Source: Silicimonas sp. (GTDB lineage Bacteria; Pseudomonadota; Alphaproteobacteria; Rhodobacterales; Rhodobacteraceae). From it: a DNA stretch of 64,000 nucleotides. Below the pieces are notes generated by a model, which worked only from the letters and a program-made list of their open reading frames with translations, searched no databases and was not told the DNA's origin. The number at the start of each line of letters is the position of its first letter. Within the stretch, counting starts at the first letter, position 1. Made by a program: the position numbers and the translations under genes. The DNA lies in NCBI GenBank assembly GCA_022820365.1, contig JAJEFO010000123.1, positions 65,001 to 129,000 on the forward strand, in the 5' to 3' direction. This document shows positions 18,084-29,714 of this stretch, piece after piece.

Positions 18084-19115
18084 ATGGCCAAGAAATTGCT
18101 GCGCACGCTGGCGGGTGAACGGACCGACACTCCGCCTGTCTGGATGATGCGCCAGGCAGGACGCCACCTGCCGGAATACAGGGAAACGCGTTCCCGCGCG
18201 GGGGACTTCCTCGCCCTCTGCTACACACCCGAACTTGCCGCCGAGGTGACGCTTCAACCAATCCGCCGCTACGGTCTTGATGCCGCGATCCTGTTTGCCG
18301 ACATCCTCCTTCTTCCTGACGCTCTTGGCCTCGAAGTCCGGTTTGTCGAAGGCGACGGCCCAAGACTCTCGACCGTGACCACGCGCGCCGACCTCGATGC
18401 CCTGCACCCGCCCGACGCCATCCACCAACATCTCGCGCCAGTCTATGACACGCTCCGCATCGTTTCCGGCAATTTGCCATCGGAAACCGCGCTCATCGGC
18501 TTCGCCGGTGCCCCGTGGACTGTCGCCACCTACATGATTGCCGGAATGGGAGCTCCGGGACAGAACCCTGCGCACGCGCTGAAAGCAGAACAGCCTGCCT
18601 TGTTCGACGCCCTGATCGAGCGCCTGACCGATGCCACGATCGCCTATCTTTCAGCCCAGATCGAGGCGGGCGCGGAAGTCGTAAAGCTGTTCGACAGCTG
18701 GGCCGGATCGCTTGCAGGCGAGGACTTCGAAATCTATGCAGTCAAACCTACCCGCCGGATCGTCACCGCCCTGAAGTCCCGTCATCCCGACACGCCGGTC
18801 ATTGCCTTTCCACGCGAAGCGGGAGAGCGCTACGCAGGGTTCGCCCGACGCACGGGTGCAGACTGCGTGGCCCTCGACGGCTCGGTCGATTCCGTCTGGG
18901 CGGCACGCCATGTTCAGAAGGACGGTCCGGTTCAGGGAAATCTCGCCCCGCGTCACCTGGTTGCCGGCGGAGACGCCCTCATTCGCGAGACGCGCTCGAT
19001 CCTGAAAGCGTTCCAGGCCGGCCCGCACGTCTTCAATCTCGGCCATGGCATCACGCCGGATGCGAGTCCGGACAATGTTCATCTCATGATCGATACGGTA
19101 CGCCATCGCCGGTAA
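18084..19115 (+). CDS. hemE: Uroporphyrinogen decarboxylase
   Basis: 343-residue cytoplasmic enzyme converting uroporphyrinogen III to coproporphyrinogen III. The N-terminal signature [17 protein letters not shown] is complete. The second signature region is [13 protein letters not shown], and the C-terminal [11 protein letters not shown] loop closes the active site. ATG 18084 lies just after GAGGCGGAAG. The open frame extends far upstream but that part is antisense to hemC. Divergent from hemC and convergent with clpA. Confidence 0.97.
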   Translation: MAKKLLRTLAGERTDTPPVWMMRQAGRHLPEYRETRSRAGDFLALCYTPELAAEVTLQPIRRYGLDAAILFADILLLPDALGLEVRFVEGDGPRLSTVTTRADLDALHPPDAIHQHLAPVYDTLRIVSGNLPSETALIGFAGAPWTVATYMIAGMGAPGQNPAHALKAEQPALFDALIERLTDATIAYLSAQIEAGAEVVKLFDSWAGSLAGEDFEIYAVKPTRRIVTALKSRHPDTPVIAFPREAGERYAGFARRTGADCVALDGSVDSVWAARHVQKDGPVQGNLAPRHLVAGGDALIRETRSILKAFQAGPHVFNLGHGITPDASPDNVHLMIDTVRHRR

Positions 19116-19233
19116 GTGCCCGGACCTCCCTCGCACGATTCGGGAACGCCCGGCGCCGAATTCGGAACTGTCCGTCAGAGAGGGCGATTGGCTTCTTTGA
19201 GCGTGCGTCCTGCAAGAGCGGCCGCGCGGGGTC

Positions 19234-21561
19234 TCATTCCGCCGTCAGCAAGGGAGGCTTCTTCCTCGAAGACAGCCGCTTGGTCCTGCGCTCGATCTTG
19301 AGTTCCAGCTCTCCACCCTTGACGCCGACCCTGACAATGCCGCCCTTGGCGAGCTTGCCGAACAGCAGTTCCTCTGCCAACGGCTTCTTGATCTCCTCCT
19401 GGATGACCCGCGCGAGCGGCCGGGCACCCATCTTGTCGTCGTAGCCCTTGTTCGCCAGCCACTCGGCAGCCCGCCGAGTCAACTCGATGTGAACGCCGCG
19501 GTCCATTAATTGCGCCTCAAGCTGGAGGACGAATTTCTCGACGACTTGCAGGATGACCTCCGCAGGCAGCGGCGCAAAGGAAATCACGGCGTCAAGCCGG
19601 TTCCGGAACTCGGGCATGAACATGCGCTCGATCGCTTCCGTGTCCTCGCCCTCGCGCCGGTCTCGGCCGAAGCCCACTGCGGCCCTCGCCATGTCCGAGG
19701 CGCCTGCATTCGAGGTCATGATCAGGACCACGTTCCGGAAATTCACGGCCCGGCCGTTGTGATCGGTCAGCTTTCCGTGGTCCATCACCTGGAGCAGGAT
19801 GTTGAACACGTCCGGATGCGCCTTCTCGATCTCGTCCAGGAGCAGGACGCAATGGGGATGCTGGTCGACGCCATCGGTCAGCAGTCCGCCCTGGTCAAAG
19901 CCGACATAGCCCGGCGGCGCGCCGATCAGCCGGCTGACGGCATGCTTCTCCATGTATTCCGACATGTCGAAGCGGAGCAGTTCAACGCCCAGCACGTCCG
20001 CCAGCTGGCGTGCGACTTCCGTCTTTCCGACGCCCGTCGGACCGGCGAACAGGTAGTTGCCTATCGGCTTCTCCTGTTCGCGAAGCCCCGCGCGGCTGAG
20101 CTTGATGGCCGAGGCAAGGGCCTCGATGGCGCGCTCCTGTCCGAACACCACCCGTTTCAGCGACGCTTCGAGATCCTTCAGGATGGTCGCATCGTCCTTG
20201 GACACGTTCTTTGGCGGGATGCGCGCGATCTTGGCCACGACCGTTTCGATCTGCGCAACGCCAATTGTCTTCCGGCGCTTCTTGATTTCCACGAGGCGCT
20301 GCGCGGCGCCGGCCTCGTCAATCACGTCAATGGCCTTGTCAGGCAATCTCCGGTCATTGATGTAGCGCGCCGAAAGCTCGACCGCCGTCCGCACGGCATC
20401 GTCAGTGTACCTTACCGCATGATGGTCCTCGAAATACGGCTTGAGCCCGAGGAGAATCTGAACCGAGTCGTCGACCGACGGTTCGATCACGTCGATCTTC
20501 TGGAACCGGCGGGACAGCGCCCGGTCCTTTTCGAACTGCTGGCGGTATTCCTTGTACGTGGTGGACCCCATGCACCGCAGCCGCCCGCCCTGCAGCGCTG
20601 GCTTCAGCAGGTTGGACGCGTCCATGGCACCGCCTGACGTCGCGCCTGCACCGACCACGGCATGAATCTCGTCAATGAACAGAATCGCGTCGGGGTGGTC
20701 CTCGAGTTCCTGCACGACGGATTTCAACCGCTCCTCGAAGTCTCCCCGATAGCGGGTGCCCGCAAGCAGGGCGCCCATGTCCAGCGAATAAATCGTAGCG
20801 CCATGCAGCACTTCCGGCGTGGCCTGCTCCACGATCTTCTTGGCCAGGCCTTCCGCGATCGCCGTCTTGCCGACCCCCGGATCGCCGACCAGCAGAGGAT
20901 TGTTCTTTCGGCGCCGACACAGCACCTGGACGCAGCGCTCCGCCTCGTGCTCCCGCCCGATCAGCGGATCGACGTCACCCTGGGCGGCCTTCGCATTCAG
21001 GTCCACGCAATATTTCGCGAGCGCCGATTCCTTGTTGTCCTCGTCTTCGGCATGCCGAGTGCCATGATCTTCCTCGACCTCGCTTGCGCCCGTCACTGAC
21101 CGCGTCTCGCCAAATGCCGGATCCTTGGCCACGCCATGGGCAATGAAGTTCACCGCATCGTAGCGCGTCATGTCCTGGGCTTGCAGGAAGTAGGCTGCGT
21201 TCGATTCGCGCTCCGCGAATATCGCCACCAGAACGTTGGCCCCGGTCACTTCGGTCCGGCCGCTTGACTGCACATGGATGGCAGCTCTCTGAATCACCCG
21301 CTGGAATGCCGCGGTCGGCACGGCCTCCGATCCGTCAATCCCGGTAACCAGCGACGAGAGATCGTCCTCGATGAACTGCTTCAAGGTTCTCTGCAAGTCA
21401 TCAAGATCGACCGAGCAGGCCTTCATCACCCTTGCAGCGTCCGGTTCGTCGATCAGGGCGAGAAGCAGATGCTCAAGCGTGGCAAGTTCATGGCGACGGG
21501 AATTGGCAATGGCCAGCGCCGCATGAATCGCGCTTTCCAGCGTATTCGAGAAACTTGGCAC
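19234..21561 (-). CDS. clpA: ATP-dependent Clp protease ATP-binding subunit ClpA
   Basis: 775-residue AAA+ unfoldase that feeds substrates to ClpP. It has a Clp_N double repeat (residues 1-145), a first ATPase domain with Walker A GDPGVGKT near 226-233, a second with GPTGVGKT near 510, and the C-terminal D2-small domain. The start is GTG 21561, with GAGGAG nine bases upstream. The adaptor gene clpS, often next to clpA, is not here; instead a possible 42-codon frame precedes it by 17 bases. The ClpP paralogue at 5.8 kb could be a partner, but the usual ClpP is outside the window. Confidence 0.96.
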   Translation of the reverse strand: MPSFSNTLESAIHAALAIANSRRHELATLEHLLLALIDEPDAARVMKACSVDLDDLQRTLKQFIEDDLSSLVTGIDGSEAVPTAAFQRVIQRAAIHVQSSGRTEVTGANVLVAIFAERESNAAYFLQAQDMTRYDAVNFIAHGVAKDPAFGETRSVTGASEVEEDHGTRHAEDEDNKESALAKYCVDLNAKAAQGDVDPLIGREHEAERCVQVLCRRRKNNPLLVGDPGVGKTAIAEGLAKKIVEQATPEVLHGATIYSLDMGALLAGTRYRGDFEERLKSVVQELEDHPDAILFIDEIHAVVGAGATSGGAMDASNLLKPALQGGRLRCMGSTTYKEYRQQFEKDRALSRRFQKIDVIEPSVDDSVQILLGLKPYFEDHHAVRYTDDAVRTAVELSARYINDRRLPDKAIDVIDEAGAAQRLVEIKKRRKTIGVAQIETVVAKIARIPPKNVSKDDATILKDLEASLKRVVFGQERAIEALASAIKLSRAGLREQEKPIGNYLFAGPTGVGKTEVARQLADVLGVELLRFDMSEYMEKHAVSRLIGAPPGYVGFDQGGLLTDGVDQHPHCVLLLDEIEKAHPDVFNILLQVMDHGKLTDHNGRAVNFRNVVLIMTSNAGASDMARAAVGFGRDRREGEDTEAIERMFMPEFRNRLDAVISFAPLPAEVILQVVEKFVLQLEAQLMDRGVHIELTRRAAEWLANKGYDDKMGARPLARVIQEEIKKPLAEELLFGKLAKGGIVRVGVKGGELELKIERRTKRLSSRKKPPLLTAE

Positions 21562-21578
21562 GCGCAGAGGCTCCTCAC

Positions 21579-21707
21579 TCAGTTCCCGTCCTTACGGTCA
21601 GACGACTCCCCCAACTCCGACCGCATGTGTTCAGAATTCTGCCATAACTCCCGGGCTTCAAGAGTTTTTTCTCCCAGTTGGATCAAATTTTTCAATTGCG
21701 ACGTCAT
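21579..21707 (-). CDS. Possible small protein immediately upstream of clpA, 42 codons
   Basis: A frame starting ATG 21707 and stopping TGA 21579, just 17 bases before the clpA GTG. It begins MTSQLKNLIQLGEKTLEARE and is predicted to be largely helical with heptad-like leucines, then a charged tail. AGGGA lies four bases upstream of the ATG. The stretch is more AT-rich than the surrounding genes. Its position and spacing suggest translational coupling to clpA. I recognise no family. ClpS is about 100 residues with different motifs, so this is not a ClpS. Confidence 0.4.
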   Translation of the reverse strand: MTSQLKNLIQLGEKTLEARELWQNSEHMRSELGESSDRKDGN

Positions 21708-21803
21708 TTTTCCCTGAATTCAAGGCAGTTCCGGCCGTCAGAATGCGCCCTTGCGAGATCCAATCCTGACCGGACAGCGCGGTGCGGATGCCATTCGCAT
21801 GCT

Positions 21804-22571
21804 TCAAAACGCGTCCTTGCGGCGTCGGATCTCGCCAAACACCTCTGCATCGCTTGCCCCGCTCATGCCAAGTCCCGACTTGATGTCAGCAATGCCTGCA
21901 CGGAGGAACGGATTGGTCGCAAGCTCCTCCGACAGAAGCGAAGGCACGGTCGGCTCGCCCTTGGAGCGCGCTTCGGTGATTCGCGCGATGCGCTCCTGAA
22001 GCGCCGGGCTGTCCGGTTCGATGGTAATCGCAAAGCGTCCGTTCGACTCGGTGTATTCGTGCCCCGAACAAATGGTCGTGTCGCCGGGGAGTTCCGCGAT
22101 CTTGCCAAGACTTGCCCACATCTGGTCCATTGTACCCTCGAACACGCGCCCGCAGCCAAGAGCCATGAGACTGTCGGCAGTGAACGCGACCTTCGCGGCC
22201 GGCACGTGGAAGGCGATATGGCCAACAGTGTGCCCCGACACGTCGAGCACCGTAACCTCCGCACCTAGCAGCTCGAACCGGTCACCGTCGGCTACAGCGA
22301 GATCAAGGGGCGGCAAGCGTTGCACGTCCGCCTCCGCGCCGATCACGCGCACGTCGCCATCAATGCCTGCCTTCAGCTCGTCCAGCCCCTGGACATGGTC
22401 TGCATGATGGTGGGTCAAGAGAATGTCCGTGACGGTCACGCCGCGTGCCGCGATTTCCGAGAGTATCGGCGCAGCCTCCGGCACGTCCACCACGGCCGCA
22501 TTTCCCCTGCTCGTCAGCAGGAACGCGTAATTGTCGTCCAGACATGGAATCGTAACGATCTCAAAAGACAT
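21804..22571 (-). CDS. gloB: Hydroxyacylglutathione hydrolase (glyoxalase II)
   Basis: 255-residue metallo-beta-lactamase-fold enzyme that hydrolyses S-D-lactoylglutathione, the last step of methylglyoxal detoxification. The binuclear metal motif THHHADHV spans residues 53-60. Further metal ligands are expected at SGHTVGH, at the aspartate in FTADSL and at CSGHEYTESN. The C-terminal glutathione-binding domain includes NPFLRA. Length is typical. It is divergent from a methyltransferase gene with 62 bases between the starts. Confidence 0.95.
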   Translation of the reverse strand: MSFEIVTIPCLDDNYAFLLTSRGNAAVVDVPEAAPILSEIAARGVTVTDILLTHHHADHVQGLDELKAGIDGDVRVIGAEADVQRLPPLDLAVADGDRFELLGAEVTVLDVSGHTVGHIAFHVPAAKVAFTADSLMALGCGRVFEGTMDQMWASLGKIAELPGDTTICSGHEYTESNGRFAITIEPDSPALQERIARITEARSKGEPTVPSLLSEELATNPFLRAGIADIKSGLGMSGASDAEVFGEIRRRKDAF

Positions 22572-22633
22572 GGCATTACCCTCGTGCGCCGTTATGCTGG
22601 ATTTAATTGTCGGTTAAAGCTTCCGGAAGAGCA

Positions 22634-23380
22634 ATGCACTTCGACGTGGTCGATCTTGACGCTTTCTATGGCGAGACCCGCCTTGGACGGATCGCGCGAA
22701 ATGCCATTCGGGCGCGCATGCGCGAACTCTGGCCGCACACGCGGGGACTGAACGTCTTGGGATTCGGATTCGCGGTTCCGCTTCTCGGACCATATCTTGA
22801 TGCCGCGCACCGCGTGACGGCGCTGATGCCAGCTCGACAGGGCGTGAAACGCTGGCCGGCCGGGCAGCCCAACATCTCGGTTCTCTGCGAGGAATCGCTA
22901 TGGCCCGTCGAGACCGACAGCGTTGACCGCCTGATCGTCCTTCACGCGATTGAGTCCAGCGAACACCCGATCACGCTCCTAGATGAATGCTACCGCGTGC
23001 TCGCACCGGAAGGGCGCGGCATCCTTGTCGTCCCGAACCGCGCCGGCCTGTGGTCGAGCCGTGACGCGACACCATTCGGATTCGGGCGACCCTACACGCT
23101 CGGCCAGCTTGAAGGCATGCTTTCCGCGATCGGTCTCATGCCCGAGCGACATCTTGCAGCGCTGTACCAGCCACCCAGCGAAAGGCCGTTCTGGCTCAGG
23201 ACCGGTCCGTACTGGGAAAGGCTGGGGGCACGGGTCGCAAATCGCTTTGCTGGGGGCGTGCTTCTCGTCGAAGTCACCAAGCAGGTGCCCGCCCCGCCCA
23301 GGGCTGGATTGGCTGAGGCGATCAAGCGTCCCCTCGGCGTTCTGGACGGAATCGCAGTCCCCGGACCCAAGCCTGTCTGA
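22634..23380 (+). CDS. Class I SAM-dependent methyltransferase
   Basis: 248-residue protein with a Methyltransf_11-type core. The SAM-binding strand and loop are LNVLGFGFAVPLLGPYL, followed by acidic VETDSVDRLIVLHAIES and the post-core CYRVLAPEGRGILVVPN. The glycine-rich loop is less canonical than GxGxG, as in other family members paired with gloB. ATG 22634 has GGAAGAG five bases upstream. The methyl acceptor is unknown; the divergent pairing with gloB is the only context. Confidence 0.83.
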   Translation: MHFDVVDLDAFYGETRLGRIARNAIRARMRELWPHTRGLNVLGFGFAVPLLGPYLDAAHRVTALMPARQGVKRWPAGQPNISVLCEESLWPVETDSVDRLIVLHAIESSEHPITLLDECYRVLAPEGRGILVVPNRAGLWSSRDATPFGFGRPYTLGQLEGMLSAIGLMPERHLAALYQPPSERPFWLRTGPYWERLGARVANRFAGGVLLVEVTKQVPAPPRAGLAEAIKRPLGVLDGIAVPGPKPV

Positions 23381-23479
23381 ACAAGATCCGGCGGAATCGG
23401 CCCGAAGTCTCCACGCATCCTGCATCTGCTACGCTGCATTCGGTCGCATCCAGAACAAGTGACTGGAATGTTGCGAGAA

Positions 23480-23507
23480 TTGACCTGCGACGGGGGTTTC
23501 CTACCCT
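23480..23507 (+). promoter_or_regulatory. Candidate promoter of the atp operon
   Basis: TTGACC (23480-23485) and TACCCT (23502-23507) are separated by 16 bases, a reasonable sigma-70-type pair for this group. It lies about 120 bases before the atpH GTG, in the only sizeable gap upstream of the operon. Confidence 0.4.
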
Positions 23508-23627
23508 GTTGCGGTGCAGAATTTCCTCTGCTACATGACCGCTGGTTTTCTTGCGGGCAGCGCCCGTCGACTATGGCCGTTCGCGTCGGCAAACCGACAG
23601 AATCGCCGGGCTTTGGAAGGGGGACAA

Positions 23628-24188
23628 GTGTCGGAATCCGCCTCAATTTCTTCGGGAATTGCCGCTCGCTACGCGACGGCCGTATTCGAGTTGACGAAGG
23701 ATGGCGACGAACTTGACCGGCTTGAGCGGGACGTTGATGCGCTGGATGCGGCCCTTTCCGAAAGCGCGGACTTTCGCAGGCTGATACGGTCGCCGATCTA
23801 CTCGCGCGACGATCAGGGCAATGCCGTTGCGGCGATCGCCGCCAGCATGGAACTCTCCGGCACGATGGCGAACGCGCTCGGGTTGATGGCTTCAAGACGC
23901 CGTCTCTTCGTGTTGCCCCAGCTTGTCGCTGCACTCCGTCAACTCATCGCGGACGAGAAGGGCGAAGTGACCGCCGAAGTGCGCACCGCGACAGCCCTGT
24001 CGGATGGGCAGAAGGCGAGGCTTGCCGCCTCGCTCAAGGCGTCAGTCCGCAAGGAAGTGAAAATGAACATTGCCGTCGATGAAAGCCTGATCGGCGGCCT
24101 AGTCGTCAGGGTGGGTTCGAAGATGATCGACACCTCGATCGCATCGAGGCTTGCAGCCCTGCAGAACACAATGAACGAGGTCGGTTAG
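23628..24188 (+). CDS. atpH: F1 ATP synthase delta subunit
   Basis: 186-residue subunit that forms part of the peripheral stalk linking F1 to Fo. It begins [22 protein letters not shown], a typical alphaproteobacterial AtpH start, and ends with [25 protein letters not shown], the OSCP signature. GTG 23628 is preceded by GGAAGGGGG; the frame is open 38 codons further upstream but those residues do not match the family. First gene of atpHAGDC, and its stop directly abuts the atpA ATG. The Fo genes are elsewhere, as usual in alphaproteobacteria. Confidence 0.96.
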   Translation: MSESASISSGIAARYATAVFELTKDGDELDRLERDVDALDAALSESADFRRLIRSPIYSRDDQGNAVAAIAASMELSGTMANALGLMASRRRLFVLPQLVAALRQLIADEKGEVTAEVRTATALSDGQKARLAASLKASVRKEVKMNIAVDESLIGGLVVRVGSKMIDTSIASRLAALQNTMNEVG

Positions 24189-25727
24189 ATGACGATCCAA
24201 GCAGCAGAAATCTCTGCAATCCTTAAGGAGCAGATCAGGAACTTCGGTCAGGAAGCCGAAGTCGCCGAAGTGGGCCGCGTGCTCAGCGTCGGGGATGGCA
24301 TCGCCCGTGTCTACGGCCTCGACAATGTCCAGGCCGGCGAGATGGTCGAGTTTCCGGGCGGCATCATGGGGATGGCGCTCAACCTCGAAAGCGACAATGT
24401 CGGCATCGTGATCTTCGGTTCGGACCGGGACATCAAGGAGGGCGACACGGTCAAGCGCACGAGCGCCATCGTGGACGTGCCGGCCGGGGATGCGCTCCTT
24501 GGGCGCGTCGTCGACGGCCTCGGCAACCCACTCGACGACAAGGGCCCGATCAGGGCAACCGAGCGCCGGGTTGCAGACGTCAAGGCGCCGGGCATCATTC
24601 CGCGTCGGTCCGTGCACGAGCCAATGGCAACTGGGCTCAAGGCGGTGGATGCAATGATCCCGATCGGCCGAGGTCAGCGGGAACTCATCATCGGTGACCG
24701 CCAGACCGGCAAGACCGCCCTGGCGCTGGACACGATCCTGAACCAGAAATCGTACAATGACGCTGCCGGCGATGACGAAAGCAAGAAGCTCTACTGCGTC
24801 TACGTCGCGGTCGGGCAAAAGCGGTCGACGGTCGCGCAGCTCGTCAAGAAGCTCGAGGAATCGGGTGCCATCGACTATTCGATCATCGTTGCTGCCACCG
24901 CCTCCGACCCGGCTCCCATGCAGTTCCTCGCACCCTATGCCGCAACGGCAATGGCGGAGTATTTCCGGGACAACGGCCGCCATGCACTGATCATCTACGA
25001 CGATCTCTCCAAGCAGGCCGTGTCCTATCGCCAGATGTCGCTTCTGCTCCGTCGACCTCCCGGACGCGAAGCCTATCCGGGCGACGTCTTCTACCTGCAC
25101 TCTCGGCTTCTCGAACGTTCGGCCAAGCTCAACGAGGACAACGGTGCCGGATCACTGACGGCGCTGCCTATAATCGAGACCCAGGGCGGGGACGTTTCGG
25201 CCTTCATCCCGACGAACGTGATCTCGATCACGGATGGCCAGATTTTCCTTGAAACAGACCTGTTCTACCAGGGTATCCGCCCGGCGGTTAACACCGGCCT
25301 CTCGGTGTCGCGCGTCGGCTCCTCCGCGCAGACTGCCTCGATGAAGTCGGTCGCGGGTTCGGTGAAGCTTGAACTTGCCCAATACCGCGAGATGGCCGCT
25401 TTCGCGCAGTTCGGTTCGGACCTCGATGCAGCGACACAGCGTCTCCTGAACCGCGGCGCGCGGCTGACCGAGCTCATGAAGCAGCCGCAGTACTCGCCGT
25501 TGACCAACGCTGAAATCGTCTGCGTCATCTTCTCAGGCATCAACGGATATCTCGACAGGTTCGAAGTAAGCGACGTGGGACGCTTCGAAAAGGGCCTGAT
25601 CAACCACCTGCGTTCCAAGCACCAGGATCTTCTCGACTGGATCACCGCCGACGATCCGAAGGTCACCGGCGAAGCCGCCGATAGGGTCAAGGCGGCTATC
25701 GACGAATTCGCCAGCGACTTCTCATAA
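24189..25727 (+). CDS. atpA: F1 ATP synthase alpha subunit
   Basis: 512-residue non-catalytic nucleotide-binding subunit of F1. Walker A is GDRQTGKTA near residue 170. The C-terminal signature [17 protein letters not shown] is intact, and the N-terminal crown domain begins near [18 protein letters not shown]. Length is standard. Translation is probably coupled to atpH, since the stop and start codons touch. Confidence 0.98.
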   Translation: MTIQAAEISAILKEQIRNFGQEAEVAEVGRVLSVGDGIARVYGLDNVQAGEMVEFPGGIMGMALNLESDNVGIVIFGSDRDIKEGDTVKRTSAIVDVPAGDALLGRVVDGLGNPLDDKGPIRATERRVADVKAPGIIPRRSVHEPMATGLKAVDAMIPIGRGQRELIIGDRQTGKTALALDTILNQKSYNDAAGDDESKKLYCVYVAVGQKRSTVAQLVKKLEESGAIDYSIIVAATASDPAPMQFLAPYAATAMAEYFRDNGRHALIIYDDLSKQAVSYRQMSLLLRRPPGREAYPGDVFYLHSRLLERSAKLNEDNGAGSLTALPIIETQGGDVSAFIPTNVISITDGQIFLETDLFYQGIRPAVNTGLSVSRVGSSAQTASMKSVAGSVKLELAQYREMAAFAQFGSDLDAATQRLLNRGARLTELMKQPQYSPLTNAEIVCVIFSGINGYLDRFEVSDVGRFEKGLINHLRSKHQDLLDWITADDPKVTGEAADRVKAAIDEFASDFS

Positions 25728-25756
25728 GCTCGGAACCGGCCTGAAGGACCGCAGGA

Positions 25757-26617
25757 ATGCCTAGCCTCAAGGACCTCAAGACGCGGATCGACTCGGTCAA
25801 ATCGACTCGAAAGATCACGCAGGCAATGCAGATGGTCGCGGCCGCCAAGCTGCGCCGCGCCGAAGACGCTGCGTCGGCTGCGCGGCCTTACGCCGAACGG
25901 TTCGATGCCGTCCTTGCCGGATTGGCAGCCGGTATCGGCGATGACGGCCCGCAGCTCCTGAAAGGCACGGGATCGGACCAGACCTGGCTTCTCGTGGTCA
26001 TGACGTCCGAGCGCGGGCTCTGCGGCGGCTTCAACTCCTCGATCGTGAAACTTGCGAAAGCCCAGGCCAAGAAACTTGTCGAGGACGGAAAGACGGCAAA
26101 GATCCTTACCGTCGGAAAGAAGGGGCGCGAGCAGCTCCGTCGCGAATACAGCGACCATTTTGTCGGCCATGTCGACCTCTCTGAAGTGAAGCGGGTCGGC
26201 TACACCAACGCGCAAGACATAGCCTCAGACGTCCTTGCCCGCTTCGACGCCGGGGAATTTGACGTCGCGATGATCTATTTCAACAAGTTCGAGAGCGTCA
26301 TCTCGCAGGTTCCGCAGGAACTGCAGATCATCCCCGCAAAGATCGAAGCCAGCGAAGACGCAACCGTGTTCGACTACGAGCCGGGCGATGAGGAAATCCT
26401 CACCGAGCTTCTGCCACGCGGCGTCGCGACACAGATTTTTGCGGCGCTTCTGGAGAACGGCGCGTCCGAGCAAGGCGCACGGATGAGTGCCATGGACAAC
26501 GCCACCCGCAATGCCGGCGAGATGATCGACAAGCTCACGATCCAGTTCAACCGAACCCGGCAGGCGGTCATTACCAACGAGCTGATTGAAATCATTTCGG
26601 GCGCAGAGGCGCTCTGA
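25757..26617 (+). CDS. atpG: F1 ATP synthase gamma subunit
   Basis: 286-residue central rotor subunit. The N-terminal coiled-coil helix [20 protein letters not shown] and the C-terminal helix ending [20 protein letters not shown] carry the conserved gamma signature. The central Rossmann-like domain contains [13 protein letters not shown]. It lies 29 bases after atpA and 18 before atpD, within the same operon. Confidence 0.97.
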   Translation: MPSLKDLKTRIDSVKSTRKITQAMQMVAAAKLRRAEDAASAARPYAERFDAVLAGLAAGIGDDGPQLLKGTGSDQTWLLVVMTSERGLCGGFNSSIVKLAKAQAKKLVEDGKTAKILTVGKKGREQLRREYSDHFVGHVDLSEVKRVGYTNAQDIASDVLARFDAGEFDVAMIYFNKFESVISQVPQELQIIPAKIEASEDATVFDYEPGDEEILTELLPRGVATQIFAALLENGASEQGARMSAMDNATRNAGEMIDKLTIQFNRTRQAVITNELIEIISGAEAL

Positions 26618-28060
<1,443 letters not shown>

Positions 28061-28069
28061 GAGGTCGGC

Positions 28070-28462
28070 ATGTCTGGCACGTTGCAGTTCGACCTCGTTG
28101 CACCCGAACGCAGTCTTGCTTCGGGACAGGCCAGTTCGGTCCTGATCCCCGGCGCCGATGGAGACATGGTGGCCATGCCGGATCATGCTCCGGTGGTCAC
28201 CGGGCTTCGCCCGGGCATTGTCACTGCGGAAATCGATGGCGGCGTGCAGGAATACGTGGTGACCGGCGGCTTTGCGCAGATCACGATGGAGGGCGCGACG
28301 ATACTCGCCGACGAGGCCTTGCCCAAAGCGGAAGCCACGTCCGAATTCCTTGATGAGCGCATTGCCGCCGCGAAGGAAAGCCAGGACGACGCGGCAGGAG
28401 CAGCTGCGGACGAGGCGGCAAAGCGCGTTGCCGATCTTGAGACGCTGAAAGGCATGCTTTGA
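28070..28462 (+). CDS. atpC: F1 ATP synthase epsilon subunit
   Basis: 130-residue rotor and regulatory subunit. The N-terminal beta-sandwich has the typical LQFDLVAPERSL and DGDMVAMPDHAPVVTGLRPG. The C-terminal helix (EAKRVADLETLKGML region) is short, as in other alphaproteobacteria, where ATPase inhibition is mainly by the zeta subunit. Last gene of the atp operon. A GC-rich hairpin-like region follows around 28477-28503, with no clear T-run. Confidence 0.96.
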   Translation: MSGTLQFDLVAPERSLASGQASSVLIPGADGDMVAMPDHAPVVTGLRPGIVTAEIDGGVQEYVVTGGFAQITMEGATILADEALPKAEATSEFLDERIAAAKESQDDAAGAAADEAAKRVADLETLKGML

Positions 28463-28748
28463 GGCCTGCATATTCGCGCGCGTGCGGTTCGCAGCAGACG
28501 CGCAATGACATCCGAATGAACGTTGGGGCTCAGGGTCTGGACTCATTGGAATCCAGTGATTTGCGCCAGTCTTCGGCTGCATCTCGGCGCACGTGACAAG
28601 GGGCTCCGCAGAGCCCGCCGCCGAACCGAGGCACTGCCTCGCGCGCCTCAAGGAGCTGATACCGTTTCGCAACCCGCCACGGCAGGTGCCCGAACGTCTT
28701 CCCGGCGTCATGGTCGTGAGCATCGTGCTATGGTTGCAGAGCCGGACC

Positions 28749-29591
28749 CTACGCGGTCACCGCGGATTCCCATGCGAGCATGGCGCGCTTCACGGGCAGG
28801 CCCCAATGGTAGCCGCCCAGACCGCCTGATTTCCGGAGCGCGCGATGACATGGAATGAGCCAGGAAATCGGATTCCGTCCGACAGCAGTGCCAACGGCCC
28901 TGACCGCCCTTGGCGCACCAATGACTCGCGCGATGTCAGAATATGTCGTCACGTGACCCGTCGGAACGTGCAGGAGCGCCTCCCACACCTTGATCTGAAA
29001 GGGCGCACCGATCAGGAACAGCGGCACTGCCCCGTCAGCATTGCCGCTCTTCGGGAAGGCCGACGCAACCATCGGGGCGAGAATTGCAGGATCCTCTTGG
29101 TACGACGCCTTCGGCCAGCGCGCCCGCAGATCTGCCATCGTCGCGCTCGCACCGGCTTCAGCCGCAAACCCGATGCCGCAAATGCCCCTTGCCGTGCCCA
29201 TGACGAGCGCCGATCCGAAGGGACTGCCGAACCAGCCCCAGCAAATCTCCAGCCCCTCTCCACCCCGTGCGTAGTCGCCGGGACTCATCGCCTCCCATCG
29301 CACGAACAGGTCGTGAAGCCGTCCCGACCCCGACAGGCCGACTTCGTCCGCAGTTTCAAGCGTCGTGTGCCGCCGGGCCAGAAGCACCTTCGCGTGATCA
29401 AGCCTCAGCCATTGCTGGTACCGCTTGGGTGAGACCCCGGCCCAACGGCTGAATATCCGCTGGAAATGCGCCGGGCTCATGTGCATTTCCGACGCAATCT
29501 CTTCCAGCGAAAGATCCCGGTCGCCCGCATCGATCAATTCGATCGCGCGTCGGACTAGCTGGTAGTGGTATCCGTTCTCCGATTCAGGCAT
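28749..29591 (-). CDS. AraC-type HTH fused to O6-alkylguanine-DNA alkyltransferase
   Basis: 280-residue relative of Ada. The N-terminal AraC helix-turn-helix region spans roughly 10-105 (LSLEEIASEMHMSPAHFQRIFSR, then the second helix set ending SPGDYARGG). The C-terminal domain has the alkyl acceptor Cys248 in IPCHR and the DNA-binding arginine region around RAVGTAVGRNP. The zinc-containing AdaA domain that senses methylphosphotriesters is missing. It should repair O6-alkylguanine and may regulate genes, but the classic switch would not work. ATG 29591 gives the natural N-terminus; no strong ribosome site. Divergent from nth. Confidence 0.9.
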   Translation of the reverse strand: MPESENGYHYQLVRRAIELIDAGDRDLSLEEIASEMHMSPAHFQRIFSRWAGVSPKRYQQWLRLDHAKVLLARRHTTLETADEVGLSGSGRLHDLFVRWEAMSPGDYARGGEGLEICWGWFGSPFGSALVMGTARGICGIGFAAEAGASATMADLRARWPKASYQEDPAILAPMVASAFPKSGNADGAVPLFLIGAPFQIKVWEALLHVPTGHVTTYSDIARVIGAPRAVRAVGTAVGRNPISWLIPCHRALRKSGGLGGYHWGLPVKRAMLAWESAVTA

Positions 29592-29714
29592 GTCGTTCAG
29601 CTTTGCATCCCTATTCTTCCTGTCCCAGAACTTACGGATCGTCAGGCAAAAGACGACCCGCATCTTGCGAGAAACGCTTGCCGTCAACTCCCCGTTCCGC
29701 CAGAAACGCGTCCC

